Below, piece after piece: positions 46,470 to 60,293 of a stretch of DNA of 64,000 nt. Each line of letters begins with the position of its first letter. Position 1 is the stretch's first letter. The stretch spans positions 16,135,501 to 16,199,500 of the forward strand of contig JAQISU010000155.1 in NCBI GenBank assembly GCA_029339505.1, written 5' to 3'. A program made the position numbers and the translations under genes. The notes beneath the pieces are model-generated. The model was given only the letters and a program-made list of their open reading frames with translations. It was not told the origin of the DNA and ran no database searches. The DNA comes from Unio delphinus (Eukaryota > Mollusca > Bivalvia > Unionida > Unionidae).

Positions 46470-48060
46470 ATTCCCAAACATGTGTAGTAGCATTACTCTA
46501 TATCCAGGCATTGATTTTAAGATTTTCAAGACCCGATGGAGTAACAATTCTATAACTAATGTATTAACAATACTACATAGCTCTCCTGCTATCCCCCATA
46601 CCCATGTAGTAACATTACCCGATTTCCAAGGACATACTTTTTGTGATCTCTGAAACCTGATTAAGTAACAGTACTACATAACATCCCCCTATTTCTAGGC
46701 ACTGTTTTGTAATCTCCAAAAGCTGATATACTAAAAATAATACATAGATCTCCTGCTACTCCACCAAACCTATTTAGTAACATTAAATTATTTCAAGGCA
46801 CTGATTTGTGACAGAGATAACTTGATGTAGTAGCCATAGCCATAGGCATCCTCCAAAACCCATGCAGTAATATTAACTATTAACAAGAACAGATTGTGCG
46901 ACCTCAAAAATCTGATATAGGAACAATACTATATGTACATACCTATCCCCAAACCGTTGAAGTAACGTTATCCATTTCCAAGCATAGACTTGTGATGGCC
47001 AAAAACCTGATATAATAACAATACTACAACTCATGTAGTAATATCATACTATTTCCAGGTGATAGTGAACAAATCAATTGAGATAACCAAAATCTGCTTG
47101 TGTAACAATACTATATTGCGATCTGCCAAACCAATGTAGTAATACTACTCTTTTTCCAAGTGACAGAGTAAAACTGCTTTTGTGATAAAAATACCTGCTG
47201 TAATAACAATACTACATTGCTAATTACCAAACCTATGTTTAAAGAAATTACTCTATTCAAAGGGAACAGTATTATACTTATATTGTGATCTCAAACTCTG
47301 CTGTAATACGAAAACTATTTTGGTAAACAAAAAGGTCATGTAGTAATAGTTCCCTATTTCATTGTGAAAGTGTACCACGCATTTTGTAGCCTACAAATCC
47401 TGATGTAGTAACAACACCCTACATTAGTAATCACAGAACCCATGCAGTAATATTACCCCGTTTCCATGGTAGCAGTGTATCAATGAGTATGTGATCTTTA
47501 AATCTGATATAGTAATAATAATATATTGCCTGGAATTCACATGGTAGCAAAACAAAAAATATGTTTGTGTGATGCAAGGAAAATATAAGGTTGGAAACAT
47601 GGGACATCTATCTGTTTTGGCCCTTACAATGGCACATATAACAATGTTAAGTTTTCGAAGTGACAGAGTAAAACTGGTTTTGTGATAAAAATACCTGATG
47701 TAATAACAATACTATATTGCTAATTATCACACCCATGTTTAAAGAAATTACTCTATTCACAGGGAACAGTATTATACTTATATTGTGATCTCAAACTCTG
47801 CTGTAATACGAAAAGTACATTGGTAAACACAACCCATGCAGTAATATTACCCTGTTTCCAAGGTAACAGTGTATCAATGAGTATGTGATCTCCAAATCTG
47901 ATATAGTAATAATACTATATTGCCTGAAATCCACGTGGTAGCAAACCAAAACAAAATGTTTGTGTCATGCAAGGAAAATATAAGGTTGGAAACATGGGAC
48001 ATCTATCTGTTTTGGCCCTTACAATGGCACATATAACGATGTTATAGAAACAAGATAAAT
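46470..48060. repeat. hierarchical satellite, unit 2
   Basis: The same roughly 100-bp monomers, with about 500 bp of extra copies at the left end (46470-46980). The second 500-bp block has an internal deletion (near 47830) shared with unit 3. Confidence 0.7.
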
Positions 48061-49078
48061 CATGGTTATTGAATAAGCTGATTTTGCCAATATCGCTGGC
48101 TTTCTAACATTATACATACATGGTTAAAACATGTTTTAGTGATTAAAGTGGCTCTATGTTTTTTCCGGTAAATTGGACTTCAGTTTTAAGTCAGTTTATA
48201 ACAAATTTCAAAAAATATAATTTATTATTCAAATAATTTATTCCTTTAATTTAGGCATTTTAGCTATATTTGAGACTTCATTAAAACTGCCAAGCTATAA
48301 AATAACCATGCATTTTTAAAAACTCTAAAAAAATTCTTTTAATCCTCAGAAACAATATTGCCCTTATCTTATGAAAATACACATTTTGTGTAGACAAAAG
48401 CACACAGATATAGTAGTGACAAATACACAACTTATATAATAAACACTAAACATTTTACATGTAGTTTCTAAGATAAGCTAATTAACTGCAAAAAGGTTTA
48501 TGATAATAATATATACTGGGCATACCAAAATTTTTGGTTGTTCGAGTTGTTCACTTTTCCCAAAATATTAATGTATCTGGGGTAATTTGACACTTGCCAT
48601 ATAATGTATAATTTTTTCATTTATCTTGTTTTGTTTTCTATATACACAGCGACAGTCAAACATTTGCGTGTAATAATTGACGTTTTACAATATCATATCA
48701 TTACAACCAGAGGCATGCATCCACTGTGACATAAGATTTGACTGTTTGGGAAAGTTATAAAATCCACAAGTGCTATTGATTAAATCACTTCAATGTTTAC
48801 ATCCATTGAGCGCACAATGATTGGGTCCACCTATTTTATTCAATCTGAAAAATATATGATACCTTAGTTTTGAATTAACCTGTTTACTGATGTGTGTAGT
48901 AGGAGCGACTTGACATATCTCACAATTGGTGGTATCACAAAAGCTAATACAATAACATTAGATCGTGATGCATCAGTGTTTGTGCAAAACAATGTGAAAT
49001 GACTCTGCTGTTGTTTGAAAAATTTCTTTCCAATATATACATGCTATAATAGGTCTTGTCTACTACTTAAATTACTAC

Positions 49079-49132
49079 ACCTACTACTACTACTACTACT
49101 ACTACTACTAATAATAATAATAATAATAATAA
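49079..49132. repeat. (CTA)n-(ATA)n microsatellite, unit 2
   Basis: Shorter version of the unit 1 tract. Confidence 0.95.
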
Positions 49133-49313
49133 TCTCATTTTATACTTTCATTGTCTGAAGTTGATTGCCAGCTTGGCAACACATTTATTTAAGAATACAT
49201 TATTGTTGAAAAGATTGTTGAATATTATAAAAGAAACTTTTTTTTTACTAATCTTGCTAAAACATTCTTCTAAAAAGCATTTTTGTGAATGAAGCGGTAA
49301 AAATGTCAGACAT

Positions 49314-49575
49314 ATGACGACAATGTCTGTGGTGTGGCAGTTTAAAGTGATGTCTAGCACTGGGGCATCATGCTGCATACATATAGCATGATGTCCCATC
49401 CAGTTACATTATCTTGACACCAGGAGAACCAGTCCTAATGTTAACCTTTTATTTCTGAATGTTTATAGCGAGGCAGCTATTAGTATCATTCTTAATAAGT
49501 CTTTGGTATGACTCAACCTGGGTTTGAAACCGCAGCCTCTTGTATCCGAGAAGAACGCTCTAACCACTAGGCCAA
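49314..49575 (-). mobile_element. SINE family A, unit 2
   Basis: Same insertion as in unit 1. Confidence 0.7.
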
Positions 49576-50264
49576 AGAGCATTTATTCTATAAAGTATTC
49601 TTTTAAAGGTAAACAAATGTGTAAATAAAATGGAACAAAATTCTCTCAAAGGCAATACATCCTTTCATGCTGACAATTGTGGTCAGGAATTCAAGATCAG
49701 CTTATTATTTTTTTAGGAATTGAGAAATGTTGAAACCATCTCTAATATTCTACAGCAATAACAGGATTTTTCATTTAAATGTTGTGTTGGCCACATTGAA
49801 AGACGTATTGGCATCATTATAATTTAGGACATACAAGATGTCACGAGGAGTCCTGTGATGAAAATCCCATGTTGATATGACTTTATATTTTCAAGATCGC
49901 TACCTTTGTGGCTTGAATGAATATGAAATCATAAGAACTCTTGCGGTAAAAGTACAGTAAAGATAACTCGATCTCCAGATACCCATTATGTTGACCATAT
50001 AGGAAGTCAGATTGGCACCATTTTCATTTTACAACAAACTTGACTTAATAGTCATTCAATAAAATCCCTATGCTGATCTGACCATTCATTCAGTAGAATA
50101 AAGTTTCATGATTGTCATTGTATCCAAAAAGGTCAATGTCAAACCAGTCTTCTGTAACAAATTCCCTTGGCAATACTTGTTTCCAGTCAAAAGGTGTAAC
50201 TGTAACAAGATTTTTACGATACTGCTGTGACATACATGTTGGACATCATGCCTAAACCAAAATG

Positions 50265-50580
50265 CATGCTTACCACAAGCTTCTTGCAAGCTTGCGAAAA
50301 GCTAGTTGAACTTGCACATGCTAATAATTGTGCTCGCACAAGCCTGCAAAATGACTTTTTTCAAGTCTGCAAGCTTGCAGCAAGCTAGTGAGGGTGCATG
50401 CACAAGCTTGCAAAATAATTTTTTCCAAGTCTGCAAGCTTGCAGCAAGCTCGAAAAATCTTAAGTTCAATCTTGCACATGTAATGTCTCCAAGTCTGCAA
50501 GCTTGGAAAATGTAAAGTTCAAGCTTTCAAAATCAATTGTACTGATTAAGTGTGCAAGCTTGCAGTATAATTCAATCAGT
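50265..50580. repeat. HindIII-palindrome repeat cluster, unit 2
   Basis: The same palindromes, shifted by 8050 bp from unit 1. Confidence 0.7.
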
Positions 50581-51342
50581 CACGAAAGTTGAAAATTGGC
50601 AGCTAACTATAGCGCATACAAGCGATCATGCAGTACCTATTTTGGATATCCATTATATATCATGGGCAGTAAACAACATGTCAAATTTAAATGCTATTTT
50701 GTTTTTAGTTAATAGCATATAATAATGCCCCTTGTTAAATATATGTATATAAGCTTTCAATTTTTGCAGACATGCTAAACAATTGTACTTTGCAGCTACA
50801 TATATAAAATATATTATTCCAGTATTTCTTTATCTAAACTTAAATATGATCATTATTAATATATATTTTAAACTAAACTGATTTCTTGTCCTTGTGTAAT
50901 ATAAAATGTAATTTATTCACACAAATATGTTATATCCATTTAATGATATGTCTTGTTTAAAATATCAGCCAGGTTAGATAAACCAAGGAGCTTTTTGTAT
51001 ATAAAATAAATTCTGGCTTTATTGCAGCGAGTGACATGGATTATAATCATATAATTTATGACAACTGCACCTTCTACTTCAATAAATGCTTTGGCGGGTA
51101 GGATATATTTATTGTATCCTGAACTTAAAGTTCAATTCTTCCTTGTTGATTTGGCTGTATTTCGTTATTGGAATAGGATTAATAATCGCGTAAAGATTCA
51201 ACTTTCGGAACCGGTGGGTCTATATCAAATGATTTGTCGGGTGTAGGTTTGAACATCTTAATATAGTTCTCGATCTAAATCGCAATCTCAAATTTCTTCC
51301 TGCTATTCAATTTGCAGCAATACTTCTTTGTATTTGATTAGA

Positions 51343-51663
51343 TCATTGATTCATCAAGGTTGCTGGTTTTTGATCCGCGGCTTGGTTTACTATTTTACTG
51401 ACATTCGCGGGCATGATTTCCGTGGATGCCAGTTTCACTAGCTGCGGTTTTCGTCGTATTAATCGTGGTAGCCTTTCTTTGGCTGCAGAAATCGCCTTAC
51501 TGGCAATATTAACAATAGCACCAGGAGCTTTTTCACCAATAACATTAATAGCTTTAATCGAAAAGTGTTTTGCGATTGGTGTTATTTTGGGAGCCGTTCT
51601 TGCAAATAACCACCGAATAACATTACCAAGACCATCTCCGTAAATTGTTCTATAAACGGTTAA
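51343..51663 (-). pseudogene. pX/pVI-like minor capsid protein, unit 3
   Basis: Same open frame as 43293-43613, with no differences noticed. Confidence 0.5.
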
Positions 51664-52047
51664 TCACGAGTTTACTACTGTAACCATAACAGGTGGATGA
51701 TGGTGCAGATATATGATCATCTTATTTGTTGTCTTTTATATCTAATGTAGTGACAATTAGTCACTATGATAACCATTAACAAGTGCATCGATAAATTCTC
51801 GAAATACGACGATATCCATGATACCGCCTTGAAATAATCGTCTACAAATATCAGCGGCTTCATTAATTATTTCTCTGGGAGTTATTTCGAACCCGTGCTC
51901 CTCCTATGAGAATGTCTAATCGTGCTATGCCGGAGAGAATATTATTAGGACAGGCTATAAGACCAATTCCTCGAGAAAATCCACTACTAGTTGCACCTTG
52001 CTAATCGTGAGATTTTTCTTTTAAAGGTTATATTATTCCCAAACTTC

Positions 52048-52206
52048 TTAAAATTCTTCATCTGTTTCTTCCTCTTGTGCAGGTGGATGAAGTTGATAGA
52101 AAGTATCTTGCTTTGAAGATATTTTTCTTTTCCTTTGTTGTTTTCGCTGTTTTAGTTTTTCTTCTCTCTCTTTTAGTTCTTCCCTTCGCGGTTTTAGTTC
52201 TTCCAT
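52048..52206 (-). CDS. charged coiled-coil protein, unit 3
   Basis: Same 52-codon frame as unit 2. Confidence 0.4.
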   Translation of the reverse strand: MEELKPRREELKEREEKLKQRKQQRKRKISSKQDTFYQLHPPAQEEETDEEF

Positions 52207-52212
52207 TTTTTG

Positions 52213-52422
52213 CTATTTCAGTTTGCCATATACTTTATCTACCACTTTGAGGTATCCAATATAAGATGCACGTTTTATATCGACTCGACATATTTTAGTT
52301 TTAATATTAAAAAGTACATCCGCCCAATGTTGCATATCTTTACAATATGTTTGATATTCCGGTTTCAACATTTCTTTTCTATCATCATAACACTTATCAG
52401 CAGACAAAATTGATAAAATCAT
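52213..52422 (-). CDS. 69-codon unknown frame, unit 3
   Basis: Same as unit 2 (44163-44372). Confidence 0.35.
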   Translation of the reverse strand: MILSILSADKCYDDRKEMLKPEYQTYCKDMQHWADVLFNIKTKICRVDIKRASYIGYLKVVDKVYGKLK

Positions 52423-52594
52423 TTAAATCACTTTTATCGATTGTTCATAAAGTATCCTCAGTTAATTTATTACGTAATTCTTCGACTATTTCTTCACCGG
52501 TTGTTTTTGGACTAAATTGAGGTTGTGCCGGTTGTGGTACTTGACCAGAAAGAATTTGTTACAGTCTAGATGTTTCTTCAGTTCTTTTTGCTAT

Positions 52595-52831
52595 TTATTC
52601 AAGTTCAGCAAGAATATACATTTCTTCGTCTTCTCCTTCTTTCCCATTTACAATTTCTTTAGTAGTTGCAGTAATACGTTTAAATAATTGTTGATAATCT
52701 TCTGCAAAATCAACTTGAGATTCTTGTCTTTCTTGTAAATTGCATCTAACACAATCATGAACGGGTATAAATTTTTTAATCGCCTTTTGTCTTTCTCGTG
52801 CCAAACGGGTAGTTAATGATCCTCCTACCAT
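52595..52831 (-). CDS. 78-codon unknown frame, unit 3
   Basis: Same as unit 2 (44545-44781). Confidence 0.4.
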   Translation of the reverse strand: MVGGSLTTRLARERQKAIKKFIPVHDCVRCNLQERQESQVDFAEDYQQLFKRITATTKEIVNGKEGEDEEMYILAELE

Positions 52832-53126
52832 TATTGATATATGGTATGATTTAATTCTTAGCAGCAGAGAAGTAGAGATAGTGCAACCTCAAATATGCGT
52901 CAAAAGTAAACAATCACTAGCATAATAATAAAAAACAGTAACCAGTAAGAGTACCTCCGAATAGAAGCTTTGGAGATTTTTTACATTATTTTTCCAGGTT
53001 TTTAATAGACCTTAGTTTGACCAATAGACGCCTTTAAACAGTTGTCTGATTCGCCCTCTCTGCTGCTTACTTGGAGTTATGTTCTAGAAATTTCCAGTTG
53101 TTGATGTCATGCTTTTATGGTTGTTT

Positions 53127-53163
53127 TATAAGGGATAACATACGCAGTTTCATTCTTCAGTTA
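53127..53163 (+). promoter_or_regulatory. TATA/initiator core promoter, unit 3
   Basis: Same elements as unit 1, with TATAAGGG at 53127 and TTCAGTT near 53159. Confidence 0.45.
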
Positions 53164-53847
53164 TTCTTGTGAGTGTCATGAAGAAAATGTTGATTTATTT
53201 ATACTGTGAACGTTGAAGTTGCAGAGCGAACATAAACCTTGCCTTGCGGGATTATTGTGAAATGTTTCAAAGACTTGCATATTTATTTAATTTCGTCTTA
53301 ATACCGCGAAACATTCAAATACATTCGAGACAGTTTGTTTTCATGGGATTTACCTTGAAGTTAAAGGCTTTGAATATAAGCACAGTTATTCTTCTGTGGA
53401 GCTAGCGCATAAGGGCATCAGAATCTTTAATTGGAATACTTTTGAACAGTTTTCGGATTGCTGTCAAAATAATAGTACATTTAGAAAAAATTGGAATTCA
53501 TATCATACTGTAGTATATTATGCAGGACAATCCATGCAGATGATTCACTCGGCTCTTGACAACTTTATTTATGAACACATATTTACTCCTGATAAGACAT
53601 AATGTATGTTTTATATCAGGAAGAACTAAAACCAGTTTAATCCAGTAACGGTTGACAATTACCCACAGTCCTTGGGTTTAAGATCATTATGCATAATTTA
53701 TTCTTACCAACAAAACAGTGACAGGTGAGAAACTAGCTCAATAATTACAAGTCTACTGTTAACCGAAAGTTTTCGAAAAAAAAGATATACAGTGGGAATC
53801 TGCATGCATTTCCTAATTTCTAATTGCGACTAAAGTTAAAGTTTTGT

Positions 53848-53964
53848 ATGAACAGTAATCTTGAATTTCGACGCTCCTTGAACAGTTCAGCCGAACCAAG
53901 AAAGCAAAAATTTATGTGCTCTCTTAAAATTTTGACAAAGATGATTCAGGTCTATTTGCTGACG
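53848..53964 (+). CDS. short exon with perfect splice donor, unit 3
   Basis: 39 codons (MNSNLEFRRSLNSSAEPRKQ and on), GTAAGT at 53965. Confidence 0.35.
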
Positions 53965-54343
53965 GTAAGTTCTTTCTGTAATTTAATTTCTGCTACCACG
54001 TTACATTACTTTTAAATTCGTATTTATATAAGGTGAAAACGTAACATCGAGTTGACTTCTTAAGTCACGTAGAAGTGATTAATTATGACCTTTATTATTT
54101 GCATAGTACGCACAGGCATATAGATACACCCAAAAAAGTTCGTATGTGTGTGTGTTTGTGTGTGTGTGTGTGAGTTTAGAAATGTTTTTATAAAGATGTT
54201 TCATATATAGATAGTTTTGATATATCAAATTATGACACATCAAAAAATATCTAATTTCTCTATACTCTCTTATAAAATAATGTAATATTCCGCACATAAT
54301 CAACATTTTCAAAATGAATTAAGCATATTTTACAATTCCAACT

Positions 54344-54377
54344 GCTCTCTCTCTCTGTCCCTCTGTCTCTGTCTCTC

Positions 54378-54425
<48 letters not shown>
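54344..54425. repeat. (TC)n microsatellite, unit 3
   Basis: TC dinucleotides with GTCT and GTCC variants. Confidence 0.95.
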
Positions 54426-54427
<2 letters not shown>

Positions 54428-54679
54428 TATATTTTCAAGATCGTTGCCATGGTGGCTTGAATGGATATGAGATCATAAGATTTATTGTGGTAAAACTACA
54501 ATACAGATAACACGACCTCCATAGGAAGTCAGATTGGCACCATTTTCATTTTACAACAAACTAAACTTTATAGTCCTTCAATGAAAACCCTATGCTGATG
54601 TGACCATTCATTCAGGAGAATGAATTTTCATGATTGCCATTGTAGCCAAATAAAGTCAGGTCAACATCCATTTCCAAGC

Positions 54680-55745
54680 ATAGACTTGTGATGGCCAAAA
54701 ACCTGATATAATAACAATACTACAACTCATGTAGTAATATCATACTATTTCCAGGTGATAGTGAACAAATCAATTGAGATAACCAAAATCTGCTTGTGTA
54801 ACAATACTATATTGCGATCTGCCAAACCAATGTAGTAATACTACTCTTTTTCCAAGTGACAGAGTAAAACTGCTTTTGTGATAAAAATACCTGCTGTAAT
54901 AACAATACTACATTGCTAATTACCAAACCTATGTTTAAAGAAATTACTCTATTCAAAGGGAACAGTATTATACTTATATTGTGATCTCAAACTCTGCTGT
55001 AATACGAAAACTATTTTGGTAAACAAAAAGGTCATGTAGTAATAGTTCCCTATTTCATTGTGAAAGTGTACCACGCATTTTGTAGCCTACAAATCCTGAT
55101 GTAGTAACAACACCCTACATTAGTAATCACAGAACCCATGCAGTAATATTACCCCGTTTCCATGGTAGCAGTGTATCAATGAGTATGTGATCTTTAAATC
55201 TGATATAGTAATAATAATATATTGCCTGGAATTCACATGGTAGCAAAACAAAAAATATGTTTGTGTGATGCAAGGAAAATATAAGGTTGGAAACATGGGA
55301 CATCTATCTGTTTTGGCCCTTACAATGGCACATATAACAATGTTAAGTTTTCGAAGTGACAGAGTAAAACTGGTTTTGTGATAAAAATACCTGATGTAAT
55401 AACAATACTATATTGCTAATTATCACACCCATGTTTAAAGAAATTACTCTATTCACAGGGAACAGTATTATACTTATATTGTGATCTCAAACTCTGCTGT
55501 AATACGAAAAGTACATTGGTAAACACAACCCATGCAGTAATATTACCCTGTTTCCAAGGTAACAGTGTATCAATGAGTATGTGATCTCCAAATCTGATAT
55601 AGTAATAATACTATATTGCCTGAAATCCACGTGGTAGCAAACCAAAACAAAATGTTTGTGTCATGCAAGGAAAATATAAGGTTGGAAACATGGGACATCT
55701 ATCTGTTTTGGCCCTTACAATGGCACATATAACGATGTTATAGAA
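54680..55745. repeat. hierarchical satellite, unit 3
   Basis: About 100-bp monomers in two related 500-bp blocks; the second carries the deletion shared with unit 2. Confidence 0.7.
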
Positions 55746-56767
55746 ACAAGATAAATCATGGTTATTGAATAAGCTGATTTTGCCAATATCGCTGGCTTTC
55801 TAACATTATACATACATGGTTAAAACATGTTTTTGTGATTAAAGTGGCTCTATGTTTTTTCCGGTAAATTGGACTTCAGTTTTAAGTCAGTTTATAACAA
55901 ATTTCAAAAAATATAATGTATTATTCAAATAATTTATTCCTTTAATTTAGGCATTTTAGCTATATTTGAGACTTCATTAAAACTGCCAAGCTATAAAATA
56001 ACCATGCATTTTTAAAAACTCTAAAAAAATTCTTTTAATCCTCAGAAACAATATTGCCCTTATCTTATGAAAATACACATTTTGTGTAGACAAAAGCACA
56101 CAGATATAGTAGTGACAAATACACAACTTATATAATAAACACTAAACATTTTACATGTAGTTTCTAAGATAAGCTAATTAACTGCAAAAAGGTTTATGAT
56201 AATAATATATACTGGTCATACCAAAATTTTTGGTTGTTCGAGTTGTTCACTTTTCCCAAAATATTAATGTATCTGGGGTAATTTGACACTTGCCATATAA
56301 TGTATAATTTTTTCATTTATCTTGTTTTGTTTTCTATATACACAGCGACAGTCAAACATTTGCGTGTAATAATTGACGTTTTACAATATCATATCATTAC
56401 AACCAGAGGCATGCATCCCCTGTGACATAAGATTTGACTGTTTGGGAAAGTTATAAAATCCACAAGTGCTATTGATTAAATCACTTCAATGTTTACATCC
56501 ATTGAGCGCACAATGATTGGGTCCACCTATTTTATTCAATCTGAAAAATATATGATACCTTAGTTTTGAATTAACCTGTTTACTGATGTGTGTAGTAGGA
56601 GCGACTTGACATATCTCACAATTGGTAGTATCACAAAAGCTAATACAATAACATTAGATCGTGATGCATCAGTGTTTGTGCAAAACAATGTGAAATGACT
56701 CTGCTGTTGTTTGAAAAATTTCTTTCCAACATATACATGCTATAATAGGTCTTGTCTACTACTTAAA

Positions 56768-56832
56768 TTACTACACCTACTACTACTACTACTACTGCTA
56801 CTACTACTACTACTAATAATAATAATAATAAT
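56768..56832. repeat. (CTA)n-(ATA)n microsatellite, unit 3
   Basis: CTA units with one CTG variant, then ATA units. Confidence 0.95.
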
Positions 56833-57002
56833 CTCATTTTATACTTTCATTGTCTGAAGTTGATTGCCAGCTTGGCAACACATTTATTTAAGAATACTTT
56901 ATTGTTGAAAAGATTGTTGAATATTATAAAAGAAACTTTTTTTTTACTAATCTTGCTAAAACATTCTTCTAAAAAGCATTTTTGTGAATGAAGCGGTAAC
57001 AA

Positions 57003-57286
57003 TGTCAGACATATGACGACAATGTCTGTGGTGTGGCAGTTTAAAGTGATGTCTAGCACTGGGGCATCATGCTGCATACATATAGCATGATGTCCCATCC
57101 AGTTACATTATCTTGACACCAGGAGAACCAGTCCTAATGTTAACCTTTTATTTCTGAATGTTTATAGCGAGGCAGCTATTAGTATCATTCTTAATAAGTC
57201 TTTGGTATGACTCAACCTGGGTTTGAAACCGCAGCCTCTTGTATCCGAGAAGAACGCTCTAACCACTAGGCCAAAGAGCATTTATT
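57003..57286 (-). mobile_element. SINE family A, unit 3
   Basis: Same insertion as in units 1 and 2. Confidence 0.7.
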
Positions 57287-57963
57287 CTATAAAGTATTCT
57301 TTTAAAGGTAAACAAATGTGTAAATAAAATGGAACAAAATTCTCTCAAAGGCAATACATCCTTTCATGCTGACAATTGTGGTCAGGAATTCAAGATCAGC
57401 TTATTATTTTTTTAGGAATTGAGAAATGTTGAAACCATCTCTAATATTCTACAGCAATAACAGGATTTTTCATTTAAATGTTGTGTTGGCCACATTGAAA
57501 GACGTATTGGCATCATTATAATTTAGGACATACAAGATGTCACGAGGAGTCCTGTGATGAAAATCCCATGTTGATATGACTTTATATTTTCAAGATCGCT
57601 ACCTTTGTGGCTTGAATGAATATGAAATCATAAGAACTCTTGCGGTAAAAGTACAGTAAAGATAACTCGATCTCCAGATACCCATTATGTTGACCATATA
57701 GGAAGTCAGATTGGCACCATTTTCATTTTACAACAAACTTGACTTAATAGTCATTCAATAAAATCCCTATGCTGATCTGACCATTCATTCAGTAGAATAA
57801 AGTTTCATGATTGTCATTGTATCCAAAAAGGTCAATGTCAAACCAGTCTTCTGTAACAAATTCCCTTGGCAATACTTGTTTCCAGTCAAAAGGTGTAACT
57901 GTAACAAGATTTTTACGATACTGCTGTGACATACATGTTGGACATCATGCCTAAACCAAAATG

Positions 57964-58279
57964 CATGCTTACCACAAGCTTCTTGCAAGCTTGCGAAAAG
58001 CTAGTTGAACTTGCACATGCTAATAATTGTGCTCGCACAAGCCTGCAAAATGACTTTTTCCAAGTCTGCAAGCTTGCAGCAAGCTAGTGAGGGTGCATGC
58101 ACAAGCTTGCAAAATAATTTTTTCCAAGTCTGCAAGCTTGCAGCAAGCTCGAAAAATCTTAAGTTCAATCTTGCACATGTAATGTCTCCAAGTCTGCAAG
58201 CTTGGAAAATGTAAAGTTCAAGCTTTCAAAATCAATTGTACTGATTAAGTGTGCAAGCTTGCAGTATAATTCAATCAGT
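57964..58279. repeat. HindIII-palindrome repeat cluster, unit 3
   Basis: Same as units 1 and 2. Confidence 0.7.
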
Positions 58280-59041
58280 CACGAAAGTTGAAAATTGGCA
58301 GCTAACTATAGCGCATACAAGCGATCATGCAGTACCTATTTTGGATATCCATTATATATCATGGGCAGTAAACAACATGTCAAATTTAAATGCTATTTTG
58401 TTTTTAGTTAATAGCATATAATAATGCCCCTTGTTAAATATATGTATATAAGCTTTCAATTTTTGCAGACATGCTAAACAATTGTACTTTGCAGCTACAT
58501 ATATAAAATATATTATTCCAGTATTTCTTTATCTAAACTTAAATATGATCATTATTAATATATATTTTAAACTAAACTGATTTCTTGTCCTTGTGTAATA
58601 TAAAATGTAATTTATTCACACAAATATGTTATATCCATTTAATGATATGTCATGTTTAAAATATCAGCCAGGTTAGATAAACCAAGGAGCTTTTTGTATA
58701 TAAAATAAATTCTGGCTTTATTGCAGCGAGTGACATGGATTATAATCATATAATTTATGACAACTGCACCTTCTACTTCAATAAATGCTTTGGCGGGTAG
58801 GATATATTTATTGTATCCTGAACTTAAAGTTCAATTCTTCCTTGTTGATTTGGCTGTATTTCGTTATTGGAATAGGATTAATAATCGCGTAAAGATTCAA
58901 CTTTCGGAACCGGTGGGTCTATATCAAATGATTTGTCGGGTGTAGGTTTGAACATCTTAATATAGTTCTCGATCTAAATCGCAATCTCAAATTTCTTCCT
59001 GCTATTCAATTTGCAGCAATACTTCTTTGTATTTGATTAGA

Positions 59042-59362
59042 TCATTGATTCATCAAGGTTGCTGGTTTTTGATCCGCGGCTTGGTTTACTATTTTACTGA
59101 CATTCGCGGGCATGATTTCCGTGGATGCCAGTTTCACTAGCTGCGGTTTTCGTCATATTAATCGTGGTAGCCTTTCTTTGGCTGCAGAAATCGCCTTACT
59201 GGCAATATTAACAATAGCACCAGGAGCTTTTTCACCAATAACATTAATAGCTTTAATCGAAAAGTGTTTTGCGATTGGTGTTATTTTGGGAGCCGTTCTT
59301 GCAAATAACCACCGAATAACATTACCAAGACCATCTCTGTAAATTGTTCTATAAACGGTTAA
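59042..59362 (-). pseudogene. pX/pVI-like minor capsid protein, unit 4
   Basis: Same open frame as unit 2 with a few substitutions. Confidence 0.5.
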
Positions 59363-59746
59363 TCACGAGTTTACTACTGTAACCATAACAGGTGGATGAT
59401 GGTGCAGATATATGATCATCTTATTTGTTGTCTTTTATATCTAATGTAGTGACAATTAGTCACTATGATAACCATTAACAAGTGCATCGATAAATTCTCG
59501 AAATACGACGATATCCATGATACCGCCTTGAAATAATCGTCTACAAATATCAGCGGCTTCATTAATTATTTCTCTGGGAGTTATTTCGAACCCGTGCTCC
59601 TCCTATGAGAATGTCTAATCGTGCTATGCCGGAGAGAATATTATTAGGACAGGCTATAAGACCAATTCCTCGAGAAAATCCACTACTAGTTGCACCTTGC
59701 TAATCGTGAGATTTTTCTTTTAAAGGTTATATTATTCCCAAACTTC

Positions 59747-59905
59747 TTAAAATTCTTCATCTGTTTCTTCCTCTTGTGCAGGTGGATGAAGTTGATAGAA
59801 AGTATCTTGCTTTGAAGATATTTTTCTTTTCCTTTGTTGTTTTCGCTGTTTTAGTTTTTCTTCTCTCTCTTTTAGTTCTTCCCTTCGCGGTTTTAGTTCT
59901 TCCAT
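59747..59905 (-). CDS. charged coiled-coil protein, unit 4
   Basis: Same 52-codon frame as unit 2. Confidence 0.4.
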   Translation of the reverse strand: MEELKPRREELKEREEKLKQRKQQRKRKISSKQDTFYQLHPPAQEEETDEEF

Positions 59906-59911
59906 TTTTTG

Positions 59912-60121
59912 CTATTTCAGTTTGCCATATACTTTATCTACCACTTTGAGGTATCCAATATAAGATGCACGTTTTATATCGACTCGACATATTTTAGTTT
60001 TAATATTAAAAAGTACATCCGCCCAATGTTGCATATCTTTACAATATGTTTGATATTCCGGTTTCAACATTTCTTTTCTATCATCATAACACTTATCAGC
60101 AGACAAAATTGATAAAATCAT
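59912..60121 (-). CDS. 69-codon unknown frame, unit 4
   Basis: Same as unit 2. Confidence 0.35.
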   Translation of the reverse strand: MILSILSADKCYDDRKEMLKPEYQTYCKDMQHWADVLFNIKTKICRVDIKRASYIGYLKVVDKVYGKLK

Positions 60122-60293
60122 TTAAATCACTTATATCGATTGTTCATAAAGTATCCTCAGTTAATTTATTACGTAATTCTTCGACTATTTCTTCACCGGT
60201 TGTTTTTGGACTAAATTGAGGTTGTGCCGGTTGTGGTACTTGACCAGGAAGAATTTATTACAGTCTAGATGTTTCTTCAGTTCTTTTTGCTAT

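Larger units (their letters stand above)
43008..51057. repeat. macro-repeat unit 2 (8050 bp)
   Basis: Starts with linker fused to the capsid gene about 65 codons from its start. Nearly identical to unit 3 over most of its length. It carries a longer satellite (46470-48060) and lacks the roughly 260-bp segment that follows the TC tract in units 1 and 3. Confidence 0.85.
51058..58756. repeat. macro-repeat unit 3 (7699 bp)
   Basis: Nearly identical to unit 2 outside the TC/satellite boundary, where it instead matches unit 1 (54426-54680). Confidence 0.85.
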
